This document shows, one piece after another, positions 19,634 through 31,393 of a DNA stretch of 64,000 bases. This DNA comes from Owenia fusiformis (taxonomy: Eukaryota > Annelida > Polychaeta > Sabellida > Oweniidae), in the NCBI GenBank assembly GCA_903813345.2, contig CAIIXF020000005.1, positions 1,240,001-1,304,000 on the forward strand. Reading direction: 5' to 3'. Made by a program: the position numbers and the translations under genes. Each line of letters opens with the position of its first letter. Positions within the stretch are counted from its first letter, which is position 1. The notes beneath the pieces are model-generated. The model ran no database searches. It saw only the letters and a list, made by a program, of their open reading frames with translations, and was not told the DNA's origin.

Positions 19634-21396
19634 AGACTCCAGATTTCACATTTTTTTTAAGCTGAGTCATCCAGAACTTGTAAGCTGAGTCATTCAGAAT
19701 AAGCTGAGTCAGCTAGAATATAGACATTTAAGCAACTTTTAAGAAGGCTATCTTCGACTCTATTACCTTAACATGGGGATATCATCATATCGACTTTTCG
19801 AGACTTCAAACCGCTATAACTATCTAACCAGAAGTTAGATCGAAATTTGGTTTAAAGATTCTGATTCCTGAGAAAATTCTACCCTTAATTCATAACTAAT
19901 ACGTTAAATTTGGATAATTTTTTATTTTGACCTACATTTCGGACACCATATCTCAAAAGTGGGTCAAAAAACTCTGACGGCAGAAGGCTAACACTATAAG
20001 CACACTCTTTGCTACCTGTATACAAAACTTTGAAGCAAATCCTTAAAGTGTAATGTCAGAATCGCAAAAATAAGGAAAAACTATGAATTTGACCTAGATT
20101 TTGACCAAGGCATTTTTGCGTCCAAATTTTAAAGCTAGATAGCCTTCGAGGTCCCCTCCTTTTATAGGCTTTCAGAATATTAAGCTGTACTCAGTCTTTA
20201 TCTGGTATTTTACACTTCAAAAAATCATTTTTCTCATTGACATAACATGGGGCACCAAATTTAGCGATTTTTGAGCTTTCAAAACCCCATAACTTTCGAA
20301 CCGGAAGTCGGATCGTAATTTGGTTTGCAGATTTGGATTTCTGACAAAAATCTACCCCTAAATCATAACTCATACGTTAAATTTGGAATTCTTTTATTTT
20401 GACCTACTTTTTGGACACGCCATAACTTCCGAACCGGTAGTCGGATCGAAATTTGGTTTGCAGATTCGGATTTCTGAGAAGATTCTACCCTTAATTCATA
20501 ACTCAAACGTTGAATCTGGAGAACTTTTTATTTTGACCTACTTTTCATACACCATATCTCAAAAGTGGGTCAAAATACTTTCTGACGGCAAAAGGCTAAC
20601 ACTATTAGCACACTCTTTGCTACCTGTATACAAAATTTTGAAGTAAATTATTAAAGTGTAGTGTCAGAATCGTAAAAATAAAGAAAAACTATGAATTTGA
20701 CCTTGATTTTGACCTAGGCATTTTGGTGTCCAAATTTTGAAGCTATGTAGCTTTTGAGGTCCCCTTCTTTTATAAGCATTCATTATGTTAAGCTGTACTC
20801 AGTCAATATCCTGTATTTTACACTTCGAAAAAGTCTTTTTTCCCATTGACTTAACATAGGCACCAAATTTAGCGATTTTTGAGCTTTCAAAACGCCATAA
20901 CTTCCGAACCGGAAGTCCGATCTAAATTTGGTTTGCAGATTTGGATTCCTGAGAAAATTCTACATCTTTTTCATAACTCACACTTTCGATTTGGAGCATG
21001 TTTAGGCGTGACCTACATTTCGGACGCCGTATCTCAAAATCGGTAAGAGTAATCAGAATTCTGATGTCATATCTTTGATTCGCCTTTTTCGAAGCTACAC
21101 GATGAAAAAAAGATGAAGGAGTTACGAAGAATATTGACGAAGATATGATGAAGAATGTTGAAAATGTAAGATTTGACCTAGTTCTTGACCTTTGACCTAG
21201 ATAAAAATTTGACCTAATTTCCTAGAAAGCCGGTTTCAGTCTTTAGTTAACCATGTAAGTTTGATTAAGTAAGCTGTTATAGTTGACGAGAAATTTGGCG
21301 AGGAGGAAGAAAAAAGAAAGAAAAATAATAATAATAATAATAATAATAAAGAAAACAGGCAAAAACAATAGACTCCAGATTTTCAATCTGGAGTCT
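19634..21396. mobile_element. Helentron/HINE-like element with about 608-bp tandem units
   Basis: The left end AGACTCCAGATT (19634-19645) reappears inverted at the right end (AATCTGGAGTCT, 21385-21396). At the right end it is the arm of a hairpin at 21370-21396, and an (AAT)n microsatellite lies just before it (about 21322-21350). The interior is tandem: landmarks such as GCTACCTGTATACAAAA (20011 and 20619) and GGCACCAAATTTAGCGATTT (20251 and 20859) recur at a spacing of 608 bp, with a partial third unit. Subterminal inverted repeat, internal tandem repeats, microsatellite and 3' hairpin in this order match non-autonomous Helentrons (HINE/DINE-1). No ORF is present. Confidence 0.42.
19770..21060. 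repeat. About 608-bp tandem repeat, just over two units
   Basis: Repeated blocks include CCATAACTTCCGAACCGG, GTCGGATCGAAATTTGGTTT and TTTTATTTTGACCTAC. Units are diverged but collinear. A 140-bp sub-block is duplicated once more within the second unit (20,290-20,540). Confidence 0.65.
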
Positions 21397-23090
21397 AATA
21401 ATTGATATTAGGAAAATGAAATCAAGAATTATATGGTATTGCAACCTATGAAATGAGGTATTCTTTATAGGAGGATATCCATTGTCCAAAAAGGCCATCA
21501 ATGCATGTTCTTTACAAAAGAGTAAAAAAGCAAAACAGAGTTGTGGGGGTTCTAACATCCCAGACCACTCTCTTAAAACACACATAAGTATTGGAATTCA
21601 CACACAATGTAATATACTACAGATGCCCATGATCTCATTGCCCTAATTTAAAATATCTCAATCTTTTTATTGCAAAATCTTTCCAAACCTCTTTTTTAAA
21701 TGAAAAGTAAGGCCTATTTCGAAGAAGGCATTCAAAAAGGCCTATATGTAAGCACTAATGGAAAAATAACTTTTAATCAGCTTTTGCCAAGGGAGGGGGT
21801 TTTTAAGGGGTCCAATTTCACAATTTTGGAAAATCACTTGACAACTGCTCAAAATGGTAAAAATGCACCATTTAGAAAGAATTTTGGGGTATGCCCTCTC
21901 TGGACATGGGCCTTCACCCTAAGATTTGCCAGTGTTTTACAAAGTCATAACTAATATGACTCATGAGAGTGTACCAGATAGTGGTTGCAGTTTGTTTTCT
22001 TATTCAAGTGGCTCTTTAATCATGTTCAGCATCTACTTTGATAAGATGTTCATCTGCAAATGTAATCTTTGCCACATTCTTTTGTTTGGTATGAATGTCT
22101 GTACTGTTTAGTCTCGGGTTCTAAATGAATGAAACCATTTGACACTTCTGTGTCTGGCATATCAGATTTCATCAATATTTGCCTTTTAATATGCATACTT
22201 AACTACCTTTTTTCTGTGGTCCCTTGATGATCATCAGGGAATATTAAATAGTACTTTATTGAATAAAGCGTTCTTTTCTGTTATCACTGTTTTTACCTTG
22301 CTGCCTCTTTTTGATAAATTTCGGGTATTCACAACTTCTCTTTCTTTAAAGGACTCATGAAAGGTTTTAACCACTGCATTGTAGTGATGTAGTCCTTCTC
22401 TATGTTATCAAGATCTGATATATGTTTTTTTAAATGTCTAAATGTGGTCTTAAATTTCTAAATGTGGTGCTTGAATGACTTTTAATCGAAAATGTTGGAT
22501 CAGTGATGTATAATTGCTGAATATAGAATTCTGAGGTTCACTTGGCAGAGGGAGAGGGGGGGGGGGGTTAATAAATCTGATACTAATGCATAGTATAATT
22601 CTAACCTCTTTGTTTAAAAATGAGGAAATTCAATTTGAAGTGAGAGAGGTTGATAAACCAAAATGTAATTGGTATTGAGTAATTCTCATTTTGGCATAAC
22701 AGTTGAATATATTGCTTCTAGAAGTACATACATATGTTGTATTTTCATCAGCTGTGAGAACAACATTGTAAAATATGTTAAAAAAGAACTTGCAAGTGGT
22801 TAGTGGTGCCCTTGTGATTTATGTGAACTATCCAGGTTATTTTAACTTTAGATATCTTCCTATATATTGGCTTGAATTAAACTAGATTTTTATCAGATTT
22901 ATTTGAACTTTTTTGCTAAAAGCTGACTGCCAAAATGAATTGCATCAATTGACCTTGACCTTTATTTGTTATATACATGCCAATGCTGTATATGTATCTT
23001 TCGTTAGTAAATTAAAATAGGCATGATGCAAATTTAAGATAAAAACGAAGCAATTTATCTATTGGACATCATTCAGTTTTATTTATTTGC
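21397..23090. other. Gene-free AT-rich region
   Basis: A G-run lies at about 22553-22567. I see no coding region, RNA gene or named repeat. Confidence 0.4.
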
Positions 23091-23189
23091 TGATGCTATT
23101 GCATTTGGTGAGGCTATTATATTCGGTGAGGCTATTGCATTCGGTAAGGCTATTGCATTTGGTGAGGCTATTGCATTTGGTGAGGCTTT
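23091..23189. repeat. 18-bp minisatellite
   Basis: There are about five and a half copies of GCTATTGCATTTGGTGAG with few substitutions. The minus strand reads as a short repetitive peptide, which is a by-product of the array. Confidence 0.85.
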
Positions 23190-23950
23190 TTCCTCGCTTG
23201 CCTCATATAAAGTGAACAGGATGTTTTGAGGCCAAATTATATATTTTTGGTGAATCTTCATGACTTGGACAATACTCCTAATTAGTCTAAATACATGTTT
23301 ATTCTAAATATATCACTTGTTGGCTATCAGCGTGAGATAACACGCAAAAAATACTTCAGGTTGTCTAGTATATTATATACTTCATATGTGCATGTAAAAA
23401 ACAGTTGGCATTGAATTTGGAAAACTCTTGAATAAAGGATTGAAAAAGAACTGACTGGCTACAAAGCATTTTGATAGAAAATAACATTTGAGTTAAAGTT
23501 TGGAATTTACTAGAATGGGAGGTTGCTATAGTAACGAATACTCCAAGAACTTGGATGAGGAAGAGTACCTTCTGAAATATGGGGACTGGTAAGTCGCTAA
23601 CATCTAGAAAAATCCATCAAATATTATCCAAATTGTTTTTTAATAATTTCAAAGATAATAGTTGTGTTTTTCCATGTTTGGTACAGTTTATAAAAAGAAC
23701 ATACAGTCTTGTACATTTAATTTGATTTGTTTTGGATTATGTGTATTCCAGTCTTTATGCTCTCTTTCTGCAGTTCACCTGGGTGAAACTACTTGTTTGA
23801 ACATGGTTTAATATATGTAATATTGTAACATCTTACAGAATATTGTCTTGGATGCTGCAATAAGTAGTTATATAACTACCAAGTTCATTACTTCATTATA
23901 TTATATTCCCATATTTCTAGCTACTTTATAATTACCTATTTAAAATATTA

Positions 23951-24560
23951 TATAGTAAAACCTGGCTAATGTATCTGGGGCCTGTCAAAAGTGTTCAGAT
24001 GAACAAGACAGGTGTTCATATTTGAGGTTTTTCAGCAATGGTATTCTATGGCAAATTAAAAATGAAAATAAAAAGCAAGAGATTGGGATCGCTGGATCTT
24101 AATCATTGTGATATTCACTGCATCTTTTTGTATAACTGAAGCATGGTAATCATATAAAAAACATTTAATTTCATGGATTGCAAGTCACAGTTTTTTACCA
24201 AAACACCATCCAGACACCAGTTTACATATACAAAATTGTGAATGATCATTTAGCAGAACATTCCACCAAAAATAACTGTTTATAGGTACTAGACAGCCTA
24301 ATTTACCAAGAGTAAAATGTTCCAGACTATGACCCTACTTGACCACTTATAGGCGTTAGTGTATGCTTTGAGTTACAACAAACCACAGGAAAATGTCTTA
24401 TGGGTCACGCTTTAGAGCTGAAAATAGAGTAGAAAGGAGTGGAATTAGCAAGGAATGTAATAAACAGGCATATAGTGAACACTCTGAATTGTATACAAAT
24501 GCAAGAAAATCAGAAAATTCATTCATGTTTTATAGAGAAATCAAATCAAAATAAATGAGA
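23951..24560. mobile_element. Pogo-like dispersed repeat copy
   Basis: The left end is TATAGTAAAACCTGGCTAAT, followed by GTTCAGATGAACAAG and AGGTGTTCATATTTGAGG. About 24420-24550 carries the reverse-orientation body (AATAAACAGGCATATAGTGA, GCAAGAAAATCAG, TTCATTCATG), linking these ends to the dispersed body sequence seen elsewhere in the window. No transposase is present. Confidence 0.45.
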
Positions 24561-27000
24561 ACAGGAAGGAAACGATTTTTGACATTTATATTGTTATGAA
24601 TCTTCAGATCCCTCTCTCTTTGAATCTATCTCCTACTGTACCTTGTGGTGTGTACACCTTTCTAATATTTTGATCTTGCTCTTTTAAAAGAGAGTTTCAT
24701 CTGGTAATGTATTAGACTGACACTCATGGTAGTTATAGAGAAAACTAGATGGGCGAGTTTGTTTAATTTTGGCAATATATACATCTTGTGTCATTGTTAG
24801 TGACTTTTTAATCACCTTGTTTCTGATGAGGTTATAAACGGAGATATTAGAAAATAGCTCATTTTATGTTCAAGAATTTAATCTGTTGTGCCAGAACAAA
24901 CTGAGCGGCCATTAATGGCCATCAATCAATTCTCCAGGAATTCACTTGATACAAAACATGTTCGATAAGTGCTCGTTTCTATTACGTGTCACAATAGGCG
25001 TCTTGCAAAACAAAAGATATAGGTATATATATAAAAAGAAAAACAGATTAATTTTTGCCATTTTATTGATTCTCCGTGGAGGTTTCTATCAACATCAAAC
25101 ACTGGAGGAAAAGGCGGGCAAAATCAATCATCTTGTTTCTAATAACATTTTATTTGATCAATTTTCTTCCTTTTTAGATGAGCTAGAAAAACATGAAATG
25201 TTTTGTGGATGTAATCTGAGAAAAATCGGTAGTAATTTCATAGATTTTTTAATCTAATTTAATCGAGTCTCAGATTTGTTTCTCAAATTTCTTGTATTCA
25301 GTATTTGTAAATTCTCGATTCTTTTGAGGTTATGAATGTTTCCAAATTCTTCTGCATATAGTTTACTAAGCGATTCTCCCATATCATAACAATTTCAGTA
25401 CTGGCGGTAGCCTCAACATTTTGTGGGTCACATGACCCAGTTCAATCAAAAAAGTGGGTCAAACTTGGAAAATGTGGGTCAAATTGAATTATGATAATAA
25501 AGCGTCATTTTCGGATAATCTAAAGTACAAAAATAAATGTGCTGCAATGAGACTTCATGTCTTAGAGACTGACAATCAGCTTAGGCCAAAAGGTTGGGTG
25601 AAACATAAACCAAATCAATGGATAATGACCAAATAGCAGTGCGGCGCAAACTAGGGGGTTCTGGGGGCATGCCACCCCCCCCGAAAATTTTGAAATTTAG
25701 ACCCTCTCTTTATATAAACAATAAGAAAAATAAGAAAAATTGTGTTGTTTGAAAACTTTATTTTTATTTTTTCAGATAAATTATGCAGATTTTTGAACTT
25801 TTTTTTAAAACATTTAACCATAACTAAGATAAAATCAGTATTTACCTGTGATAAAGGTTTTTTGCTACTGACCTATTAATCTCAAAGCAATGACGTTTTG
25901 GTTTTAGAGGTCAATCAAAATGGTGGCCGGATTACAGTAAGATAATTATCTCAGTGTTTCTCTAAAACACTGCTGATTATCTGCCTATTATACTTAGATT
26001 TTGTCTTCACAAGGTAGGCCAATTTATATTCTTTCATTGATATGTTTAAATTAATTGAAAGCCGGAGATTTTCGTCTGAAAGCCGGAGATTGAATCTGAT
26101 CGGTAAGATATCGGTCAAAACCCTGTTTTTTCTTGTGCAAGGGCCTATTCTTCCCGGGAAATAGTGTTAGTCTACCTGGGGATCAAAGTGCGTCAATGAA
26201 ACGCAATTAGTTGTCAATTCTGCGTCAGACTTGATCAAATGTGCGTAAAAACGGTAAAAAACGGCGTTAACGCCAGCTCTGAATTTATTTTTATCTTTTT
26301 GTCTGATTTTGCTTATGGCATAGGTATGCTGAATGTTATGTGCTCTGTTTTTCTCAGAGCATCCATGATTTTCTTGCACCTTAAAAAGAGAAAAGAATAT
26401 TTCTGCTCAAATGATGTCCTCGAGTCATTTAAAATGTGAATGGATTGTTTCTGACTTTCTGACATTTTGATATGGTTTTGAATGTTAACCGCAAATCTGT
26501 TCAGTTGTTTAAGATTTAAGAAATAAGCAGCAAAAGCATATAAGGGATGGAAGTCCATGGAAACTCAAGTTTACCATTTGGTATTGTTCATGTATTTATA
26601 ACTAGGCATTTGAAATCAAACTCTTTGTTGGTTTTGTTAGGCAGATATTTTGATTTGGAATTCTCCATCCATTGCCTTCAATCACTTTCTTATATAACTA
26701 ATACCATTCTCTATCTTTTTAAGATTTGAATGAACTGGCTGGTATTCCAAGCATTTCTATATTTTGCATTGCATCAAACATGATTAACATCAAATGTGTA
26801 TGTGAAATCTGCCATTTCTCAATATTAGATGCTGAACTAAGTTTAAGGGGTTCTAGTCCTCAATTAAATCAACATGAACAATTGTCATTGTCTCCAATGT
26901 ACTAAATGTCACTCTGTTTTGAAATACAAAAAACACGATGGAATAAGCATGGAATATGTAGAACTGACTTATTTTATATGGGCATAGCTATGGTGTGAAA
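24561..27000. other. Gene-free region with repeat debris
   Basis: About 25425-25490 repeats the phrase GTGGGTCA three times. About 25655-25690 has the G-run/C-run tail GGGGGCATGCCACCCCCC, which I associate with old interspersed repeats of marine invertebrates. A partial dispersed-body copy lies near 26,720-26,780. Open frames of 60-100 codons here lack motifs. Confidence 0.35.
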
Positions 27001-27171
27001 ATAGTTGAGGCCAATTTAATAGTTGAGGCCAATTTAATAGTTGAGGCCAATTTAATAGTTGAGGCCCATTTAATAGTTGAGGCCCATTTAATAGTTGAGG
27101 CCCATTTAATAGTTGAGGCCCATTTAATAGTTGAGGCACATTTAATAGTTGAGGCACATTTTAACAGACGA
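27001..27171. repeat. 18-bp minisatellite, about nine copies
   Basis: The unit is AATAGTTGAGGCCAATTT, shifting to ...GGCCCATTT and ...GGCACATTT along the array, so variants are clustered in order. This gradient suggests stepwise local duplication. Confidence 0.9.
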
Positions 27172-29812
27172 GGCATATTTAGATAAAGAGAATGTAATAA
27201 TGCTATTATTAGACATACATTTTACAAATTCAGTAAAGAGTGGTCTGAACATTACTTTTCAGTGAAATGTTGGAAGGGCAGTTACAGCTCATCATGGCAC
27301 AATGAGCTGAGAAAATCACATTTCAAACTCTTTTAATGAGAAACAGTACACATATCTTCACATTAACTTAAACTTGTTAAAATGCTAATCATTTTTCTGG
27401 CTTCTATGCAGGACTTCAAAGTTACACTAAGAGAAATTTCCAGTTTCCTAACATAATCTTAGTTCGGTAGACATGTTATGTCTCAAAATGTCAAAGTGGA
27501 ATAGTTATCGTGGAATTCAGTCTTAATGTAATATATTAAAGTCTAAAATAGAATTAAAAAATTGTGAATCAGCAAGGAAGGAAGTTTAAAAGCATGTAAC
27601 CATCACTTCAAATTATGAAAAAATGCCTGAAAATAAGGGTGTTCATTCAGAATTTAGTAAAAAACATGGAAATGGCAAGAGAAGAGAAAATTTTGACAAG
27701 GGTTGAGTTAACATTAAAAATCAGCACTTCTATATTTAGAAAGAAGCTAAACTGAAAAATGAATCTCTAAATGTCTGTCTGTTGATGGATTTCACAAGTG
27801 GTTGTTGATGGTTTGTCAAACATGATTTTCTATAATTTTTAATTGATTTATAGCTTATATGTGACATAAATGAACTATTTTAGTAATTTAAAGTCAAAAC
27901 AAAACTGTTTTCCTCATTTTAAAAATGAAGCAATGTCATTATGAATGATCAATTGTTTCAAAGCTTATTATCTCCAGATTGATGCATTTTAACAGCTTTC
28001 AATAGAAATCACTCTCCTGAAGAATTCAAGCATGATAATGCAAACCAGGAACAGCATTGATCCCAAAAGGAAACTTTCTCAACCAAATGATATCAATGAT
28101 TATGATGAAGCTTGCCTCTTACAAATTGAAATAATTTTGAGAATGATAAGGACTTGCTAGTAAGGACAGCTTGCATTTTGTTTTGTGTCTTTATATGAAT
28201 TCTTATAGAGGTAAATTCTGTGGTTGTCCGAATCTCTGTAGATTTGTGTCAAATTGTTAAAATCTGCAAGGTTTGAAAATTTTCAGATTTAAATAGAAGC
28301 AAAAAGTAGAGCAGTTTTGTTTGAAAAGCATCAAATATGCTAGCAATCAATTTGACATTTGGAAGCAAAATAGTTACAACAGAGGTGGTTTCCCTAAGGC
28401 TCACCTGCCCATAAATTTTCAAGATCAGGTTCTGGAGCATAGGAAGCCTGAAAAAAGTTATGTTCAAAAATTAAGTAAACAAATATTTGACAGCCATACT
28501 ATGTTCTTGTAGAGGTAGCAGAGGTAACAACTTAAATTACATGAGTAAATCTATAAAATGAGCAACTCTTTAATTCTAAGTTTGGTTCATTTTTGGTATT
28601 ATATACCCCAAAGCACAATTTAGCTGTAACCTGAATTCCATATCATAGAAAGAATCATCAGTGAGGTTCCTGGGGATAAAATGATATCAAAAATCTGAAT
28701 TTGGCATGAGCTTAAAATCTGTATCATTTAATATATATTTGGAAAATCGTGCACTATTTTTCGTGTATTATAAAGCTACTCTAGCTGCTATAGAAAGTGC
28801 AATAGAGCAAAAGGGATGCTATATGAATCATTGACATAATACTCCAAGTTCTTCAACCAAGCATGTATCGTATAGGCTCATAATCTCTATATGAGCTAAA
28901 ATGATGATCTCATTCTATTTGACTGATTTTCCCATTTTTAGATGAAAATTAATTTCTTTTTTCATCGCGACTTTTGCCTCACTTCTACAAAAAGTGCAGC
29001 AAACCAAACATTGTAGAAATGATATTAGGTTCATTTTGATTTTGGACAACACATTTCCCCATAACTTGTGAATGAATGTCCACATCCAAATATGAAAAAA
29101 TATAACCCATTTTATTGCATATTGGTAATTGTGATCATGAAAATTATATTTACATATTGCTCATCATGCAGAACTAGCTTAACCAGAGATAAATCTAACT
29201 ATCCTTAGATTATTCTCATTTGGGTAACTGACCAAATCTACTATCACTTACTTATCTAAGTGCAGTCATAGAGGTTTATTTTAAGGATATAAAAAGTCCA
29301 TATCTTATACAAACCCCGATATGACCAAACCACAAGAATGTGTAGTATCATAGTATAAGACTTCAGAAAACAACTTAACAATAATATAGAATCTTGTAGT
29401 GAAAAAAAGGCACCATGCAAAGCTAAGCGTGACAGTGGGAAACCACAAAGGATTATTTTTCAAAGCCTTACAAACCATAGGAATTATAAATAAAGGCATG
29501 TTTAGTTAGCAGGGGTGGATGAGTGATCTGGTGGTGGATTATGTGCAAAAATAAGTGTGATCATTTTAAGACCATTTTATATGATCTTTTTATTTGGCGT
29601 GATATATTCATCAATCCAATCAACTCATTAGCGTGATTCACTCATTAAGTGTTGACTTGACTCTGTGTAGATTAATTAAATAAAATCCCACCCTTTTGTG
29701 ACCATCACTTTTATACTACTCTTGCCCACCATGTAGTGGCATAAAACAGTCTTTTCAGGAATGTTAATTTATATTATATGAAAGTAGAGGCCATATGCTC
29801 AAAAACATTCTA
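27172..29812. other. Gene-free AT-rich region
   Basis: I see no coding region, repeat array or RNA gene I can support. Confidence 0.35.
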
Positions 29813-30241
29813 CAGTAAAACCTGTATATAATGAACACCTCTCTATATGAACACCTCTCTAATATGAACACATCTCTTATATGAACACCTCTTATATGAA
29901 CACCTCTCTTATATGAACACATCTCTTATATGAACACCTCTCTTATATGAACACCTCTCTTATATGAACACCTCTCTTATATGAACACCTCTCTAATGTG
30001 AACATCTCTCTATATGAACACCTCTCCTATATGAACACCTCTCTATATGAACACCTCTCCAATATGAACACCTCTCTAATATGAACACCTCTCTATATGA
30101 ACACCTCTCTAATATGAACACCCCTCAATGTGAATGCTTTTTGTCCCATATTTAATTTGCCATACACTTCCATGTTAAAAAACTTGAATGTGAACACTTT
30201 TGATGGGTTCTAGTGGTGTTCAGATTTGACAGATTTGACTG
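29813..30241. mobile_element. Pogo-like MITE with an internal array grown from its own end
   Basis: It begins CAGTAAAACCTGTATATAAT after TA and ends near CAGATTTGACTG at 30241. Between 29831 and 30124 the end-proximal motif ATGAACACCTCTCTAT is reiterated about 17 times with a period near 16-18 bp. The same motif occurs singly beside the ends of the other copies, so the array arose inside the element. Confidence 0.6.
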
Positions 30242-31002
30242 TTCGTTAAACATGTACAAGTGGAACACCTTTGGTGCATCTAACTAGTGTTCCATCTAAT
30301 GATGATCTTACAGTAAGTTTATTTAATGGATGGCACTACTTTGAAGTGTTCTTCTTATGGAAGTGTTTCACATATACCACTTATAAGTGTTCTACTTTAC
30401 TAGTTTAACTGCCTTTTGTTATGGCCAACCAACATTAACACAGCTGACTTAAGGTGGCTCTAGATGTCTTCTTCTTGCACCATGTTCCATGTTCCAAATT
30501 ACAGAGGTGTTTTACTGTATATCAATTTTTACAGTAAAACCTGTCTAATCTGAATGCCCCTGGGACTGGTCAAAATGTTCAGATTGAAAGATGTTCAGAA
30601 TTCAAGGGTTCGGAACATGGAAATCTAAACCAGATTAAAAATTAGGAACAAAAAGCAATCACATGGAGAGCTATTCAGATGAGAGTGCTGTATGGATACA
30701 AGGTATATTGTACCCATAATGGTTATACAGATTTGGGGTGTGGGTTTGGTCAATTCCAATCCATATAATATAAAATGTTGACTACCTACCTGTTTATTGA
30801 GCTACACACTTGTCTGCTTTTTTCACAATATGGCCACCATGGCTATAGGAGTTGGCCTGTTAATAAGGTAATTGAGACCACCGAAGAAGATGTAGTAACT
30901 GAAAACGAAGGAGCAATTGTGCGTTAACTGATCTCTATGGGCAGTACAGCTGATTGTAACTAAACTTTATTAGGTTTTCTGTCTATGGGGTATACTATAA
31001 TG
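30242..31002. other. Cluster of further pogo-like ends
   Basis: A right-end-like GAGGTGTTTTACTG lies at about 30504-30517, and a left end CAGTAAAACCTGTCTAATC begins at 30532, followed by GTTCAGATTG motifs. They mark separate, possibly truncated copies. Confidence 0.4.
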
Positions 31003-31393
31003 CAGAACTACATTGTATTCCATACTTGATGAGGTTTCAGGGACATATCAACCGGGACTATATTCCATATCCGGGCAAATATTTTTTGTATGTCCCGCTC
31101 CAACGGAGCTCCGGGACATATAAATCGTATATCCCGCTCAAAAAAGATTTTTGAAAAAAAATTTAAAAAATGTTGAAAAAAAGAAAAAAATCCTGAAAAA
31201 AAATTATGGAAAAAATGTGAAAAAAATTTTGAAAAATAATTTGGGGAAAAAATTGAAAAAAAATTTGGGAATTTTTTTTTTCATTTTTTAATTTGGAAAA
31301 AAATGATAGCATATTTTGCAGGTAAACACACCAGAGCATATGGGATGCTTATTATTTCAAACCTCATCAGGTATGGAATACAACAGTTATGCA
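31003..31393. mobile_element. Foldback MITE, about 390 bp
   Basis: The ends TTGTATTCCATACTTGATGA and TCATCAGGTATGGAATACAA are inverted over about 35 bp with few mismatches. Inside are nested short inverted repeats (GGGACATAT / ATGTCCCG) and an A-rich stretch at 31140-31300. Confidence 0.6.

Noticed and set aside
21277-21585. Minus-strand frame with a tyrosine run
   Set aside because: The run comes from the (AAT)n microsatellite and no domain is visible.
23079-23261. Minus-strand frame with an Ala-Ser-Pro-Asn repeat
   Set aside because: It is produced by the 18-bp minisatellite at 23091-23189.
26969-27186. Several overlapping frames with repetitive peptides
   Set aside because: All are by-products of an 18-bp minisatellite, whose period keeps every frame open.
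29831-30124. CRISPR-like regular repeat array
   Set aside because: Units are contiguous with no unique spacers, and the setting is eukaryotic.
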